From assembly GCF_050402865.1 (NCBI RefSeq), contig NZ_BAABMF010000002.1, positions 1 to 64,000 on the forward strand: a stretch of DNA of 64,000 bases, written 5' to 3'. The stretch's first letter is position 1, and each line of letters opens with the position of its first letter. Both the position numbers and the translations under genes were made by a program. This document shows, piece by piece, positions 1-8,035 of the stretch. This DNA comes from Clostridium_AF sediminicola. GTDB lineage: Bacteria > Bacillota > Clostridia > Clostridiales > Clostridiaceae. The notes beneath the pieces were generated by a model, which worked only from the letters and a program-made list of their open reading frames with translations, did not search any database and was not told the DNA's origin.

Positions 1-58
1 TATAATCTTCACAAGCTTTAATCTTTAATGCTTTACTATACTTAAGTTTTCTTCCCAT
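1..58 (-). CDS. Transposase OrfA N-terminus (IS3-like), partial
   Basis: Only the first 19 codons lie in the window. The reverse strand reads MGRKLKYSKALKIKACEDY, a basic start typical of the helix-turn-helix OrfA protein of IS3-type insertion sequences. A strong GGAGGTG ribosome site lies 9 bases upstream of the ATG at 56-58. The rest of the gene lies beyond base 1. The upstream sequence at 59-122 fits the left end of such an element. Assignment rests on a short stretch, so another small HTH protein is possible. Confidence 0.55.
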   Translation of the reverse strand, partial: MGRKLKYSKALKIKACEDY

Positions 59-69
59 AAAAAAACACC

Positions 70-115
70 TCCAAAGTAGATTTGTAATTTAATTAATTAC
101 AGTGTCTACCTTGGA
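70..115 (-). repeat. Inverted repeat inside the IS end, overlapping the transposase RBS
   Basis: The arms are TCCAAAGTAGAT (70-81) and GTCTACCTTGGA (104-115), around a near-palindromic core at 84-100. In the transposase transcript the second arm runs into the GGAGG of the ribosome site at 68-72. Folding would therefore partly occlude translation initiation, as described for read-through transcripts of some insertion sequences. The fold is seen in the sequence; its effect is inferred. Confidence 0.6.
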
Positions 116-144
116 AGTATCATATCAACTAGGCTTTTTCATAA

Positions 145-332
145 TAATCATAAATTGCAAAGTAATTTATAATAGTTTTAAGTTGTAACTTATCACTTGT
201 CGCTGTTTTAGTTCGTTTTTTCTTTCAATAAAAAGCTTTCGTATCAACTAAAGGTATCCATAACTGCGTACTGTGAACTGTGCATTGAGCACTGAAATAA
301 AATGTGAGTCCTTTTTCGCATTTTATTTCAAC
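145..332. repeat. Family-1 hairpin repeat, degenerate copy A
   Basis: This is a degraded copy of the family best seen at 8729-9072. It keeps short-word runs such as AACTTATCACTTGTCGCTG near 176, an AAAAGCTTTCG block near 231, GTGAACTGTGCATTGAGCAC near 270, and a final hairpin with 12-bp arms TGAAATAAAATG and CATTTTATTTCA (about 293-331). That hairpin overlaps the 3' end of the kinase gene at 323 and may act as its terminator. Internal hairpins are mostly lost. Confidence 0.55.
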
Positions 333-1639
333 ATAGGTAGTTTAATTAAAAACTCAGTAGAGTTTTCATCACTTTTAACTAATATTTTTCCATTCTGTTT
401 TTGCACTAGCTCTTTAACAATATATAAACCGTAGCCATGTTCTTTACTTTCTTTGACCTTTTCAGTAAACCCTTTATCAAAAATCTTTTTCATTAAGTTT
501 TCTTTTATCATTGGCCCATTATTTGAAATTGAAATATTTGATACATCATCTTCAATCCAGTGATAAATTGATATAACTTTATTATCATTTTGGTATTTCT
601 TTAAAACCTCTAACGCATTATCCACAATATTACTAACAATTTTAACCAAATCATTGTCTTCAACTTGTACCTCTTCTAAAGAACAATCAAAATCAACTTC
701 AAAATTGACTTTTTCATTATCAGCATATTTCTTCTTCATAGCTAATAGCCCATCCAAATAGTCGTTCCCCGTATCATAAAAGTAGTTTGGTGTAGTTGAA
801 TCATTTATGATACTTTTTAAATAGGATTTTATTTTATCATTACTATTAGGCTTGTTCATTACACTTATTGCATATACAGTATTAATAATATTTGCAAAGT
901 CATGCTTTTGCTTTCTTATTACATCAATCATAGATTCTAAGTTTTCCAATTCTTTTTCTTTTTTTTCAAACTTATATTTCATCTTCATGTATTCAATGAA
1001 ATTTTTGTATTGATAATACCCTAAAATTAAAAAGAATAAGAATATTGTATATACCGCGTAATTAAAATATTTAATGTTAATACCATACTTAGTCATAGCT
1101 TCAAAACTCATCATTACAAATCCAAAAGAAATTAATCCAAATATCCAATAGTTGAATATTACCCCTTTATCCTTTTCATATAATAAGTCTAGATTGATTT
1201 TTATAAACCTCATAATAGTCATCAAAATAATCAATTTAATACTAGCAGAAATTATTCCAACTGAATTATTTAGTAATGAGTTATTTATTATATCTATTAT
1301 GTTTATACTTAAAAAATAAGCTATGAATGAATAAAAAATTTCTTCAAAAATAATAGTATATATTGTAAATAACGAAAAACTAAAAATCATCGTTTTTAAA
1401 GACCTTTTAGTAATAATTTTAAATAAAATAATATTGAATATAGTTATTATTATTGGATGAATTCCAAATGGCACGACTTTTTTAGTTAAAATTGCTACAA
1501 TAACATAAGACAAACTAAGTAAAACGCTAGTTCTTTTATCATCTATTAAAATATTTTTCTTTATAATTACTGAAAAAATTAAAATCCAAATTAATGATTC
1601 TATTATTGCAATTATTATTTGAAAAAAATAATTTCCCAA
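323..1639 (-). CDS. AgrC-like membrane sensor histidine kinase (GHKL ATPase)
   Basis: A 438-residue protein with about six hydrophobic segments in residues 1-215, a short coiled linker, and a cytoplasmic kinase. The phospho-acceptor box KQKHDFANII lies near residue 245, the N box NIVDNALEVL near 340, and the ATP-lid EHGYGLYIVKEL near 400. This is the layout of AgrC/HPK10 peptide-sensing kinases. No LytTR response regulator, AgrB or AgrD gene is seen nearby, so the kinase is an orphan within this window. The start is TTG (1637-1639) preceded by GGGGG. The IS end lies just downstream and may have separated it from partners. The signal it senses cannot be read from the sequence. Confidence 0.8.
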   Translation of the reverse strand: MGNYFFQIIIAIIESLIWILIFSVIIKKNILIDDKRTSVLLSLSYVIVAILTKKVVPFGIHPIIITIFNIILFKIITKRSLKTMIFSFSLFTIYTIIFEEIFYSFIAYFLSINIIDIINNSLLNNSVGIISASIKLIILMTIMRFIKINLDLLYEKDKGVIFNYWIFGLISFGFVMMSFEAMTKYGINIKYFNYAVYTIFLFFLILGYYQYKNFIEYMKMKYKFEKKEKELENLESMIDVIRKQKHDFANIINTVYAISVMNKPNSNDKIKSYLKSIINDSTTPNYFYDTGNDYLDGLLAMKKKYADNEKVNFEVDFDCSLEEVQVEDNDLVKIVSNIVDNALEVLKKYQNDNKVISIYHWIEDDVSNISISNNGPMIKENLMKKIFDKGFTEKVKESKEHGYGLYIVKELVQKQNGKILVKSDENSTEFLIKLPMLK

Positions 1640-1977
1640 GATATATCCCCCTTTTATCCTTAGCTATATTTTACTACAAAAACCATTTTTTTTATAGATA
1701 TTTTTACCAAATTTTCTTAGTTTTCGACTAGATTCGATAAACATAAAATACTGAACTTAAAATATATCTAATACCTATTTACCCTGTTAACTCATTAGTC
1801 AATATATTTAGAGGATTTCACAAAAATTTCATCTATTTTTTTATATTTGAAATTTTTCTTAATATAGACATCATAATAAGTTGAATAGTATACTTAAAAT
1901 AGTTAGTTTTCAAAATAAACTACATTATAAATATATTTCATTAGGAAAATTTTTGGGGAATAAAGGGAGGTTTGTTT
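1640..1977. other. Intergenic region between divergent kinase and galM
   Basis: 338 AT-rich bases between divergent genes, so it must hold both promoters. I see no strong -35/-10 pair. There is an inverted repeat with arms AAAAATTTCA (1822-1831) and TGAAATTTTT (1848-1857) that could be an operator or a weak terminator. The galM ribosome site AGGGAGG ends at 1970. Nothing else is recognised. Confidence 0.4.
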
Positions 1978-3027
1978 ATGAAAATAATCAACGAGGTTAT
2001 TGGAAAAACTAAAGATGGAAATGAAATCAGAAAATACAGTATAGTAAATTCCAATAATTCTTATGTATCAATATTAAACTTAGGAGGAATAATATCTGAA
2101 ATTTATGTACCTGATAAAGATGGAGCCATAGAAAATGTTGTTGTAAGCTTTGAAAATCCTGAAGATTATATAGCGAATCAACCATACTTTGGAGCTTTAA
2201 TTGGAAGAGTTGGTGGTAGAATATCAAATGCTGAATTTTCTATTGAAGATAAAAAATATGTTTTAGCTAAGAATAACAATAATAGTAATCTTCACGGCGG
2301 ACCAAAAGGTTTTGAAAAAATATTATGGTCTGTAAAAGAATTAAATGCAGAAGATTACTCTGCTCTTGAACTAACCCATCTTAGTCCAGATGGTGACCAG
2401 GGTTTTCCAGGCAATTTAAGTGTAAAAGTTACATATAAATTTAATAATAGTAATGATCTAGAAATATTCTATGAGGCAACAACAGATAAAGATACCATAG
2501 TGAATTTAACAAATCATAGTTATTTTAATTTATCTGGTAACCTAAAAAGCACTATATTAAATCATAAATTAAAAATTGATGCTGATAAGTTTGGAGTTAT
2601 TACAAAAGATGTTTTACCCACTGGTGAAATGAGAGATGTGACAGATACTCCATTTGATTTTAAATTCGAAAAAAAAGTCGGCAGTGATATAAAATCAAAT
2701 TATGAACAAATAGAAAATGGTGGCGGATATGACCATCCTTTTATACTTAATAAATCAAATAATCCTGTTGTAGTTTTATTAAACGAAGAAAATGGAAGAA
2801 AAATGGAGGTTACTACTGACCAAGCATCTGTAGTATTATATACTAGTAACTCTATGGGAAATAATCTAATACTTCAAAATAACATAAAATCATGTGATTA
2901 TATCGGCTTATGTCTTGAAACTCAATACTATCCTGATGCAATAAATCAACAAAGTTTCCCTACAAAAATCTTATCTCCAGGAGAAAAATATACCGCGTGG
3001 ACAAAATATAGTTTCTCATTAATATAA
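1978..3027 (+). CDS. galM: Aldose 1-epimerase (galactose mutarotase)
   Basis: Interconverts alpha and beta anomers of aldohexoses in the cytoplasm, feeding the Leloir pathway. The 349-residue product has the mutarotase hallmarks: NNNNSNLHGGPKGF with the substrate-binding His, NLTNHSYFNLSG with the catalytic His, GGGYDHPFIL, and LCLETQYYPDA with the catalytic Glu near the C-terminus. The ATG at 1978 has AGGGAGG seven bases upstream and is preferred over a TTG two codons earlier. The gene is alone, with no other galactose gene nearby, and ends in a strong terminator. Confidence 0.92.
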   Translation: MKIINEVIGKTKDGNEIRKYSIVNSNNSYVSILNLGGIISEIYVPDKDGAIENVVVSFENPEDYIANQPYFGALIGRVGGRISNAEFSIEDKKYVLAKNNNNSNLHGGPKGFEKILWSVKELNAEDYSALELTHLSPDGDQGFPGNLSVKVTYKFNNSNDLEIFYEATTDKDTIVNLTNHSYFNLSGNLKSTILNHKLKIDADKFGVITKDVLPTGEMRDVTDTPFDFKFEKKVGSDIKSNYEQIENGGGYDHPFILNKSNNPVVVLLNEENGRKMEVTTDQASVVLYTSNSMGNNLILQNNIKSCDYIGLCLETQYYPDAINQQSFPTKILSPGEKYTAWTKYSFSLI

Positions 3028-3031
3028 TTTT

Positions 3032-3069
3032 AAAATAAAAGCTTTTCAATTAAGAAAAGCTTTTATTTT
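3032..3069. terminator. Bidirectional terminator between galM and the O-antigen-ligase-like gene
   Basis: Perfect 16-bp arms AAAATAAAAGCTTTTC and GAAAAGCTTTTATTTT flank an AATTAA loop. It serves convergent genes and overlaps the stop region of the minus-strand gene at 3063. Confidence 0.88.
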
Positions 3070-4247
3070 AACTCAACTGATTTTTGTTTTTTCATAGGAC
3101 TTAATAGTGTTTGGATCGATCTTTTATGAACAAATACATATTTATTTTCATAAGCAATTGCATTAATTAAAGCAGAAGCTCCAAAATATATTACTCCAAC
3201 CTGTGGATTCATTATTGTACAATCAAAAATACCTTGACCAAAAATCAATGCAATAACCGATGCCAACACAGGTACATATTTACAATTATTCTTATTTAAA
3301 AATCTCAATTCTTTAATTAAATAATAGTTCATTATAGTAAAAATCATAAGTCCTATTATTCCTAAAGAAGAAGCAAACGTTAAAATAATATTATGTCCAT
3401 GTGGTTCATTCAATCCTTTATAAAAATAAGTACCAAGAAATCCCCATCCCATCATCGGCTTTAATTTAATCATTTCAAAAGTCTTTTTCCATATAAATCC
3501 TCTTTTGTTCAATGTAATATATAATACATCTCCTCTAGGAAAATAATTAGGAAATTTAAATATTAATATTAGTCCTATACATGATAATAAAGCTATTATG
3601 ATAGCTTTTTTCTTGTTTTTACTTAAATATAGATAAATAACTATACCTATAGCAAGACCTAATATTCCACCTCTTGATCCAGTTAACACTAATACAATAG
3701 TAAATAAACATGCTGTAATTGCGTATAGAAATTTATTTTTATTTTTTTCATTAAAATAAAAATATAAACTTATCAAAATCATAACTCCATACCAAGTCCC
3801 TGCTATATTTTGATTTCCAAATGTACCTGTTATTCTAGGACTTATTCCTTTGGCTGCAAATTGATTTATACCAAATAACTTTCCCCACCAACTAGGTATA
3901 TGTTGTATTTCAGTAATTCTTTCAATAAATCCCACTATAGCAGATCCAATTGATAAAAATAAAATATTTTTAAGCAATTTATTAATTTTTTCTTCTGAAT
4001 AAAAGTTCTTTTCTAAAAAAATCCCAAATAAGAAAAGTAGTAAAAAAACAAAAGATACTCCTAAAGACAGTATACTTTTATTAATAATACTGGTTATTAT
4101 AGACCAAATAAACATCAAAAGCATACCTTTATTCCATAAATTATTAAAGACTATTTTATTCTTTTTTATGGTTATATACGATGTTACCACTAAACTAACC
4201 ACTGATAAATACGGAGAAAATACTATAAAAAACATTAATATTAGCAT
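3063..4247 (-). CDS. O-antigen ligase / polymerase-like membrane protein (Wzy/WaaL family)
   Basis: 394 residues with roughly ten hydrophobic helices. A larger outside loop around residues 235-290 carries the NEPHGHNIILTFASSLGIIG stretch, matching the conserved His-containing motif of the O-antigen ligase (Wzy_C) family. Such proteins polymerise or transfer lipid-linked glycans at the outer face of the membrane; in Gram-positives the acceptor is usually a wall or capsule glycan. No capsule cluster surrounds it, so the substrate is unknown. The only other glycan gene nearby is the glycosyltransferase at 5238-6302. Confidence 0.75.
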   Translation of the reverse strand: MLILMFFIVFSPYLSVVSLVVTSYITIKKNKIVFNNLWNKGMLLMFIWSIITSIINKSILSLGVSFVFLLLFLFGIFLEKNFYSEEKINKLLKNILFLSIGSAIVGFIERITEIQHIPSWWGKLFGINQFAAKGISPRITGTFGNQNIAGTWYGVMILISLYFYFNEKNKNKFLYAITACLFTIVLVLTGSRGGILGLAIGIVIYLYLSKNKKKAIIIALLSCIGLILIFKFPNYFPRGDVLYITLNKRGFIWKKTFEMIKLKPMMGWGFLGTYFYKGLNEPHGHNIILTFASSLGIIGLMIFTIMNYYLIKELRFLNKNNCKYVPVLASVIALIFGQGIFDCTIMNPQVGVIYFGASALINAIAYENKYVFVHKRSIQTLLSPMKKQKSVELK

Positions 4248-4464
4248 AATTTTTTATCTCCCTGTAAATATTATTTCACTTAACCTTTTTCATTATATAC
4301 AAACCATAAGTAAACCTATTTAATTCATATAAAAATATTAGACGTGAAAAGTTATGACCTTGTATATATTTATAGTTGAAGCAATTATCTATATCAATTA
4401 TACTTCAATAATTCATTATTTTATATTTAAATAATTTTTTTTACAATTCGTTCATATAAAATCT
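4248..4464. other. Intergenic region, promoter of the O-antigen-ligase-like gene
   Basis: AT-rich sequence upstream of the minus-strand gene starting at 4247. No clear promoter or further gene was recognised. Confidence 0.35.
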
Positions 4465-4496
4465 AAAAAAGCCAAAGAGTATATCCATGGCTTTTT
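4465..4496 (-). terminator. Terminator of the gene at 4508-5089
   Basis: On the reverse strand AAAAAGCCA and TGGCTTTTTT form a stem followed by a T-run, 12 bases after the stop of the upstream minus-strand gene. Confidence 0.85.
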
Positions 4497-4507
4497 AATA
4501 ACTAAAA

Positions 4508-5089
4508 TCAAAACTCATATATATTAGTATTCTCACATAAAGTAATTTTTAAAGATTTATCATTGAATTTTTTTTTATATGAACATAGAAAATCATTTAA
4601 CTCACCATCAATTAACTCAATTTTAGTATTGCTTTGTATAATTACATTATTACTTTCTAATATAATTTTCAAATCATTTTTTTCATTCTTAATAAAATAA
4701 GTATTCATAAACTTTTTTTCCAGCTTGTTTTTATACTTTTCTTCGAATCTTAACTCATTTGCTATTTTTTCATAATCAAATTCTCCATTAGTAAATCCAT
4801 ATGCACTTGTATCAATACCTAAAGATTTCATTTGTTCATCTATGGAGCTCATATCAATACCATATTCCTTAGATATTTTTTCTAGAAAACTCTTTTGTAT
4901 ATTCAAAAATTTTTCTTGAGAAATATTATTTTCTTTAACGTAGTCCTGAATTTTCTGATTCATTTGCATTATATTTATTGTACCTTCAGCCATTTGATAA
5001 TATAAAGAATACATATATTCCTCAAATTTCAAAACATCTTTATCTTTTGCTTTATTCTTTATTTCATTGAAATTGATAACATCACTCAT
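4508..5089 (-). CDS. Clostridial conserved protein, possibly DUF3867
   Basis: A soluble 193-residue protein beginning MSDVINFNEIKNKAKDKDV. It is acidic, with helical segments over residues 20-75 and a lower-complexity C-terminal half predicted as strands. The start and the length near 190 residues recall the uncharacterised clostridial family DUF3867, but this is from memory of the family pattern. No catalytic motif or membrane segment is visible. It stands alone, with a terminator on each side (5198-5220 upstream and 4465-4496 downstream). Confidence 0.55.
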   Translation of the reverse strand: MSDVINFNEIKNKAKDKDVLKFEEYMYSLYYQMAEGTINIMQMNQKIQDYVKENNISQEKFLNIQKSFLEKISKEYGIDMSSIDEQMKSLGIDTSAYGFTNGEFDYEKIANELRFEEKYKNKLEKKFMNTYFIKNEKNDLKIILESNNVIIQSNTKIELIDGELNDFLCSYKKKFNDKSLKITLCENTNIYEF

Positions 5090-5197
5090 ATTTCCACCTC
5101 TATACTTTTTTAAATTATATTAAAAGTAATATTACTAACACTTATTAATATATAACCATTCTCATATAATTATGTCAAGAACAAAGATAAAAATTAT

Positions 5198-5220
5198 AAA
5201 AAAACGGCTATAGCCGTTTC
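5198..5220 (-). terminator. Terminator of the glycosyltransferase gene
   Basis: The perfect dyad AAACGGCTATAGCCGTTT is followed by seven T on the reverse strand, 18 bases downstream of the stop at 5238. Confidence 0.9.
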
Positions 5221-5237
5221 TCTAACTATTATTTTAT

Positions 5238-6302
5238 TCACATAATTGTCTGTAAATATTTTTTATTTTCAAGCATAGTTTTATCATTTGGTCTATATTT
5301 TAAAGCTTTCTCATTATGAAAATAGGCCAATTGAATTTTTTTCATCTTTTCATAGCAAACACATAATTGTAAATGTGGAAGCCAAGTCCAACAAGGTTCA
5401 ATAAAAAAGCCACTAGAATTTTCAGGTTTTTCAAGTTCTAAAGCAGTCTTATACCAATATGAAGCAAGTTCATATTTCTTTTCTTCTAAAAATAAACATC
5501 CTATTCTACAACATTGTTCAGCTCTAGGCTTACCATATTCAAATGATTTAAAACAATACTCTCTGGCTAATTCATAGTCACTTATAAAATAATAACAATC
5601 TGACAAATTACCACATGCCTTAATTTGATCTTCTACCCAAGCATCTTTAGTTAATAAAATTTTGTAATATTGTATGGCTCTTTCATAATCTAAATGCTCA
5701 TAAAGTTCATTTGCATAATACAATATATCCCTCGTAGTGAATTTTTTATTGTTTTCTATCATACTCTTATAGATTTCAATATTTCTATTAAATGAATTTT
5801 TACTTTTTTTATGAATTATGTTTATATCACTATCGATTATTTTACCACAAACCGCAATATACTCATGAACAGCTCCTATCCATTTAAAATTTCTAGTTCT
5901 TTTCACTAACCTGTTTCTTTTATAACTTAAAGTTATATTACCATATTCGTCTTTTCCAACTATATATTTCATTGAAACAGCATCTATTGAAGAATCTAAT
6001 TTTTCTTTCATTTTTTTTAATTTTATTATGTCCTCATCAAGTAGAATGTCATCAGCATCTAACCACATTATAAAATCTTTTGTTGCTTGGTCAAATGCAA
6101 AATTCCTAGCTTCAGAAAAATTATCAATCCATTTAAAATGATATAATTTAGCATTATATTTGCTAACTATATCTATAGTTTTATCCGTTGACCCTGTATC
6201 TACTATTACAATTTCATCTACAATATCTTTAATACATTCAAGACATCTACCTATAACTTTTTCTTCATCTTTCACTATCATACATAAACTTATTGTATTC
6301 AT
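5238..6302 (-). CDS. GT2-family glycosyltransferase with C-terminal TPR repeats
   Basis: A 354-residue cytoplasmic protein. Residues 1-110 are a GT-A fold: SLCMIVKDEEKVIGRCLE at the N-terminus, VDTGSTDKT for nucleotide binding, and the metal-binding WLDADD near residue 90. Residues 185-350 are TPR-like helical pairs, rich in Y, A and L at repeat spacing (for example ALELEKPE and AYFHNEKALKYRPND). The architecture is that of SunS-like and other protein-modifying GT2-TPR enzymes. It lies 94 bases downstream of the Cys/Thr/Gly-repeat protein gene on the same strand, which suggests that protein as acceptor; this is inference. Its own terminator follows. Confidence 0.85.
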   Translation of the reverse strand: MNTISLCMIVKDEEKVIGRCLECIKDIVDEIVIVDTGSTDKTIDIVSKYNAKLYHFKWIDNFSEARNFAFDQATKDFIMWLDADDILLDEDIIKLKKMKEKLDSSIDAVSMKYIVGKDEYGNITLSYKRNRLVKRTRNFKWIGAVHEYIAVCGKIIDSDINIIHKKSKNSFNRNIEIYKSMIENNKKFTTRDILYYANELYEHLDYERAIQYYKILLTKDAWVEDQIKACGNLSDCYYFISDYELAREYCFKSFEYGKPRAEQCCRIGCLFLEEKKYELASYWYKTALELEKPENSSGFFIEPCWTWLPHLQLCVCYEKMKKIQLAYFHNEKALKYRPNDKTMLENKKYLQTIM

Positions 6303-6356
6303 AGTACCTCCATTTTAATACTATATTGATTTCAACAATGGTAATTAAACTTAATT

Positions 6357-6393
6357 ATAAGGTAGAAATCTGGATACGTAATTTCTACCTTAT
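6357..6393 (-). terminator. Hairpin between the repeat-protein gene and the glycosyltransferase
   Basis: 13-bp arms ATAAGGTAGAAAT (6357-6369) and ATTTCTACCTTAT (6381-6393) lie just after the stop at 6397. No long T-run follows, so it may be a weak terminator or an mRNA-stabilising hairpin rather than a full stop between the two genes. Confidence 0.6.
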
Positions 6394-6396
6394 AAC

Positions 6397-7236
6397 CTAT
6401 ACAAATTCAAACCATTGAATTTGTGTTAATACAACTGCATATTTATCATCAAGTATTAGTAGTGGGCCTATTTTATCAGTTACTATAGTTTTAGCTGCTC
6501 CTATAATACATCCACCTGCTCTTACTGCAATTTCATCATCAATATCAACCTCTGTAACTATACCTATTTCTTCTTGTATTTCGTATTTTAAGCTATCATG
6601 TTGTACCAAATAATTAATTTCTACATTTTCATCTGCAAAACTTTTACTACTTACTAATTCAAAATATGCTAACTGATCAATATTCACAAAAGTACCACCC
6701 CATAATTCTAGTACCCCATCATAAGTGCAAGAATGAACTTGACCTGTTATCTCTCCACCATCAACTGTATGAATTTTTAACTCATTTCCTGACAAAGAAT
6801 CAAATATTAATTTAAATTGTTTTAAATGTTCAAAATCTAAAGTATCTCCTCCAGCTACATCAATTGAACCCGCTGTACCTGTACAACCTGTACCTGTACA
6901 ACCCGCACCTGTACAACCAGTGCCTGTGGCACCAGAACATGTATACACAACCCCACTGCAACCAGTACTAGCATACTCCATGCCTGTACATCCTAATCCT
7001 GAGCACCCTGAACATCCTGAACTTGTACATCCGCCTGGGCCTCCTGTACCTGTACAGCCTGAACCTGTAGATCCTGTTCCAGTACACCCTGTGCCAGTAC
7101 CCCCTGTACAAATAACTCCTCCACATGCTTGCACATAAAATAAAAGTATTAGTAATAATATTAATTTGTATGACCCATACAATAATTGAAGAGCTGCTAT
7201 AGGATTTGTGTTTTCATCATTATAATCCTCAAACAT
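6397..7236 (-). CDS. Cys/Gly/Thr pentapeptide-repeat membrane protein with two small barrel-like domains
   Basis: 279 residues in three parts. Residues 1-37 are an acidic start followed by one hydrophobic helix (about 24-36) ending VQAC, which could also be read as a lipobox. Residues 38-123 are low complexity, built from imperfect five-residue units such as GTGCT and TGTGC. This part holds 13 Cys (38, 43, 51, 61, 70, 75, 78, 83, 93, 100, 108, 113, 118) and many Thr/Ser. Residues 125-279 appear to contain two diverged copies of a small beta domain, each ending in a similar motif (DQLAYFELV and TQIQWFEFV). The family is not recognised; the C-terminal part vaguely recalls LSm/SH3-like spore-coat domains. 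A spore-surface or envelope role is inferred from the Cys/Thr repeats and the adjacent glycosyltransferase. Confidence 0.7.
   Translation of the reverse strand: MFEDYNDENTNPIAALQLLYGSYKLILLLILLFYVQACGGVICTGGTGTGCTGTGSTGSGCTGTGGPGGCTSSGCSGCSGLGCTGMEYASTGCSGVVYTCSGATGTGCTGAGCTGTGCTGTAGSIDVAGGDTLDFEHLKQFKLIFDSLSGNELKIHTVDGGEITGQVHSCTYDGVLELWGGTFVNIDQLAYFELVSSKSFADENVEINYLVQHDSLKYEIQEEIGIVTEVDIDDEIAVRAGGCIIGAAKTIVTDKIGPLLILDDKYAVVLTQIQWFEFV
6868..7125 (-). repeat. In-gene 15-bp tandem repeat array encoding the Cys/Gly/Thr region
   Basis: The DNA consists of imperfect units on the plus strand such as CCTGTACCTGTACAA, one per pentapeptide. Many units contain the palindrome TGTACA. The array is GC-richer than its surroundings and is likely length-variable between strains. 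An antisense open frame at 6920-7138 is a by-product of the biased repeat. Confidence 0.75.
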
Positions 7237-7367
7237 ATAATCATCCCTTTTTTATAATATTAATTTATAACAGTCTTAAAATATAGTTTTCTTCATTTAT
7301 ATAATATGTTGACTTCTTTAATTGTGTTTATAATTTGTGTAGGATAAATCTAATTTATAAATTCAAT

Positions 7368-7394
7368 AAAAAAAAAGAGAGTTAATCTCTCTTT
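7368..7394 (-). terminator. Terminator of the gene at 7405-7929
   Basis: AAAGAGAG/CTCTCTTT stem with a TTAAT loop and a run of about nine T on the reverse strand, 10 bases after the stop. Confidence 0.9.
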
Positions 7395-7404
7395 AGGATA
7401 TATC

Positions 7405-7929
7405 TTATATTGGTTTTTTCAATTTTCTATTCTTTTTATACATCCATCTCAATTTCCAAATTGAATTTTCTCTTTTAATAAAGAAAAATCTTGATATATA
7501 TTCCGTATCATCATATTTAATTTCTATTACACATTTATTCTCTGAAATCTTAATCTTTTCTATGCTCTTCATATGATTCTTTATTTTACAAATAATTCTA
7601 CTATCTAATTCTTCCCCTTGTCTAAATACCTTCATAAAATATTGCTGTTTAGACGGCATTAAGTTTCTATGATTATTATCATAAAATTTATATGTAGTCA
7701 AGTAATCATTATTGTCTATTGAAAAAAGATAAAATTTTAATATAATTATTGGTTCTAGATTTTCTAATAACTTAGTTTCTTCAGTTTTTGAATATCTTTC
7801 ATATAGCCTAATTTCGTTTTTCGTTAAATGTAATAAATCATGACTATATCTATACTTGTTTACAAATATAATTGTCCCTACGGAAAGAACTATTATAATA
7901 AATATTTTTATAATTTTATGTATTTGCAT
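7405..7929 (-). CDS. Membrane-anchored protein of unknown function
   Basis: 174 residues. Residues 5-24 form a hydrophobic anchor or signal (IIKIFIIIVLSVGTIIFV). The rest is a basic, Lys/Tyr-rich soluble domain with predicted strands (CVIEIKYDDTEYISRFFFIK, then WKLRWMYKK). The pattern is reminiscent of small extracytoplasmic NTF2-like domains, but I do not recognise a family. It is monocistronic, with its own terminator, next to the Cys/Gly/Thr-repeat gene. Confidence 0.6.
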   Translation of the reverse strand: MQIHKIIKIFIIIVLSVGTIIFVNKYRYSHDLLHLTKNEIRLYERYSKTEETKLLENLEPIIILKFYLFSIDNNDYLTTYKFYDNNHRNLMPSKQQYFMKVFRQGEELDSRIICKIKNHMKSIEKIKISENKCVIEIKYDDTEYISRFFFIKRENSIWKLRWMYKKNRKLKKPI

Positions 7930-8035
7930 AACTAAACCTCTAAATTTTTATTTTCAATCCCCAAAATAAAAATAATTCTTCTTACAATATATAGACGTTT
8001 TAATATGCTGTTTTGTTTCAAATTTTAATAACTTT

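Larger units (their letters stand above)
1..122 (-). mobile_element. Left end of an IS3-like insertion sequence, partial
   Basis: The partial transposase start is preceded by an untranslated end that on the reverse strand begins TGATACTTCCAAGGTAGACA near position 122, resembling an IS3-family terminal inverted repeat. The exact boundary and target duplication cannot be fixed because the other end is outside the window. The end contains a large dyad at 70-115, listed separately. Confidence 0.45.

Noticed and set aside
6920..7138. Pro/Val-rich open frame on the plus strand
   Set aside because: It is the antisense reading of the 15-bp repeat array, has no ribosome site and reflects codon bias of the repeat only.
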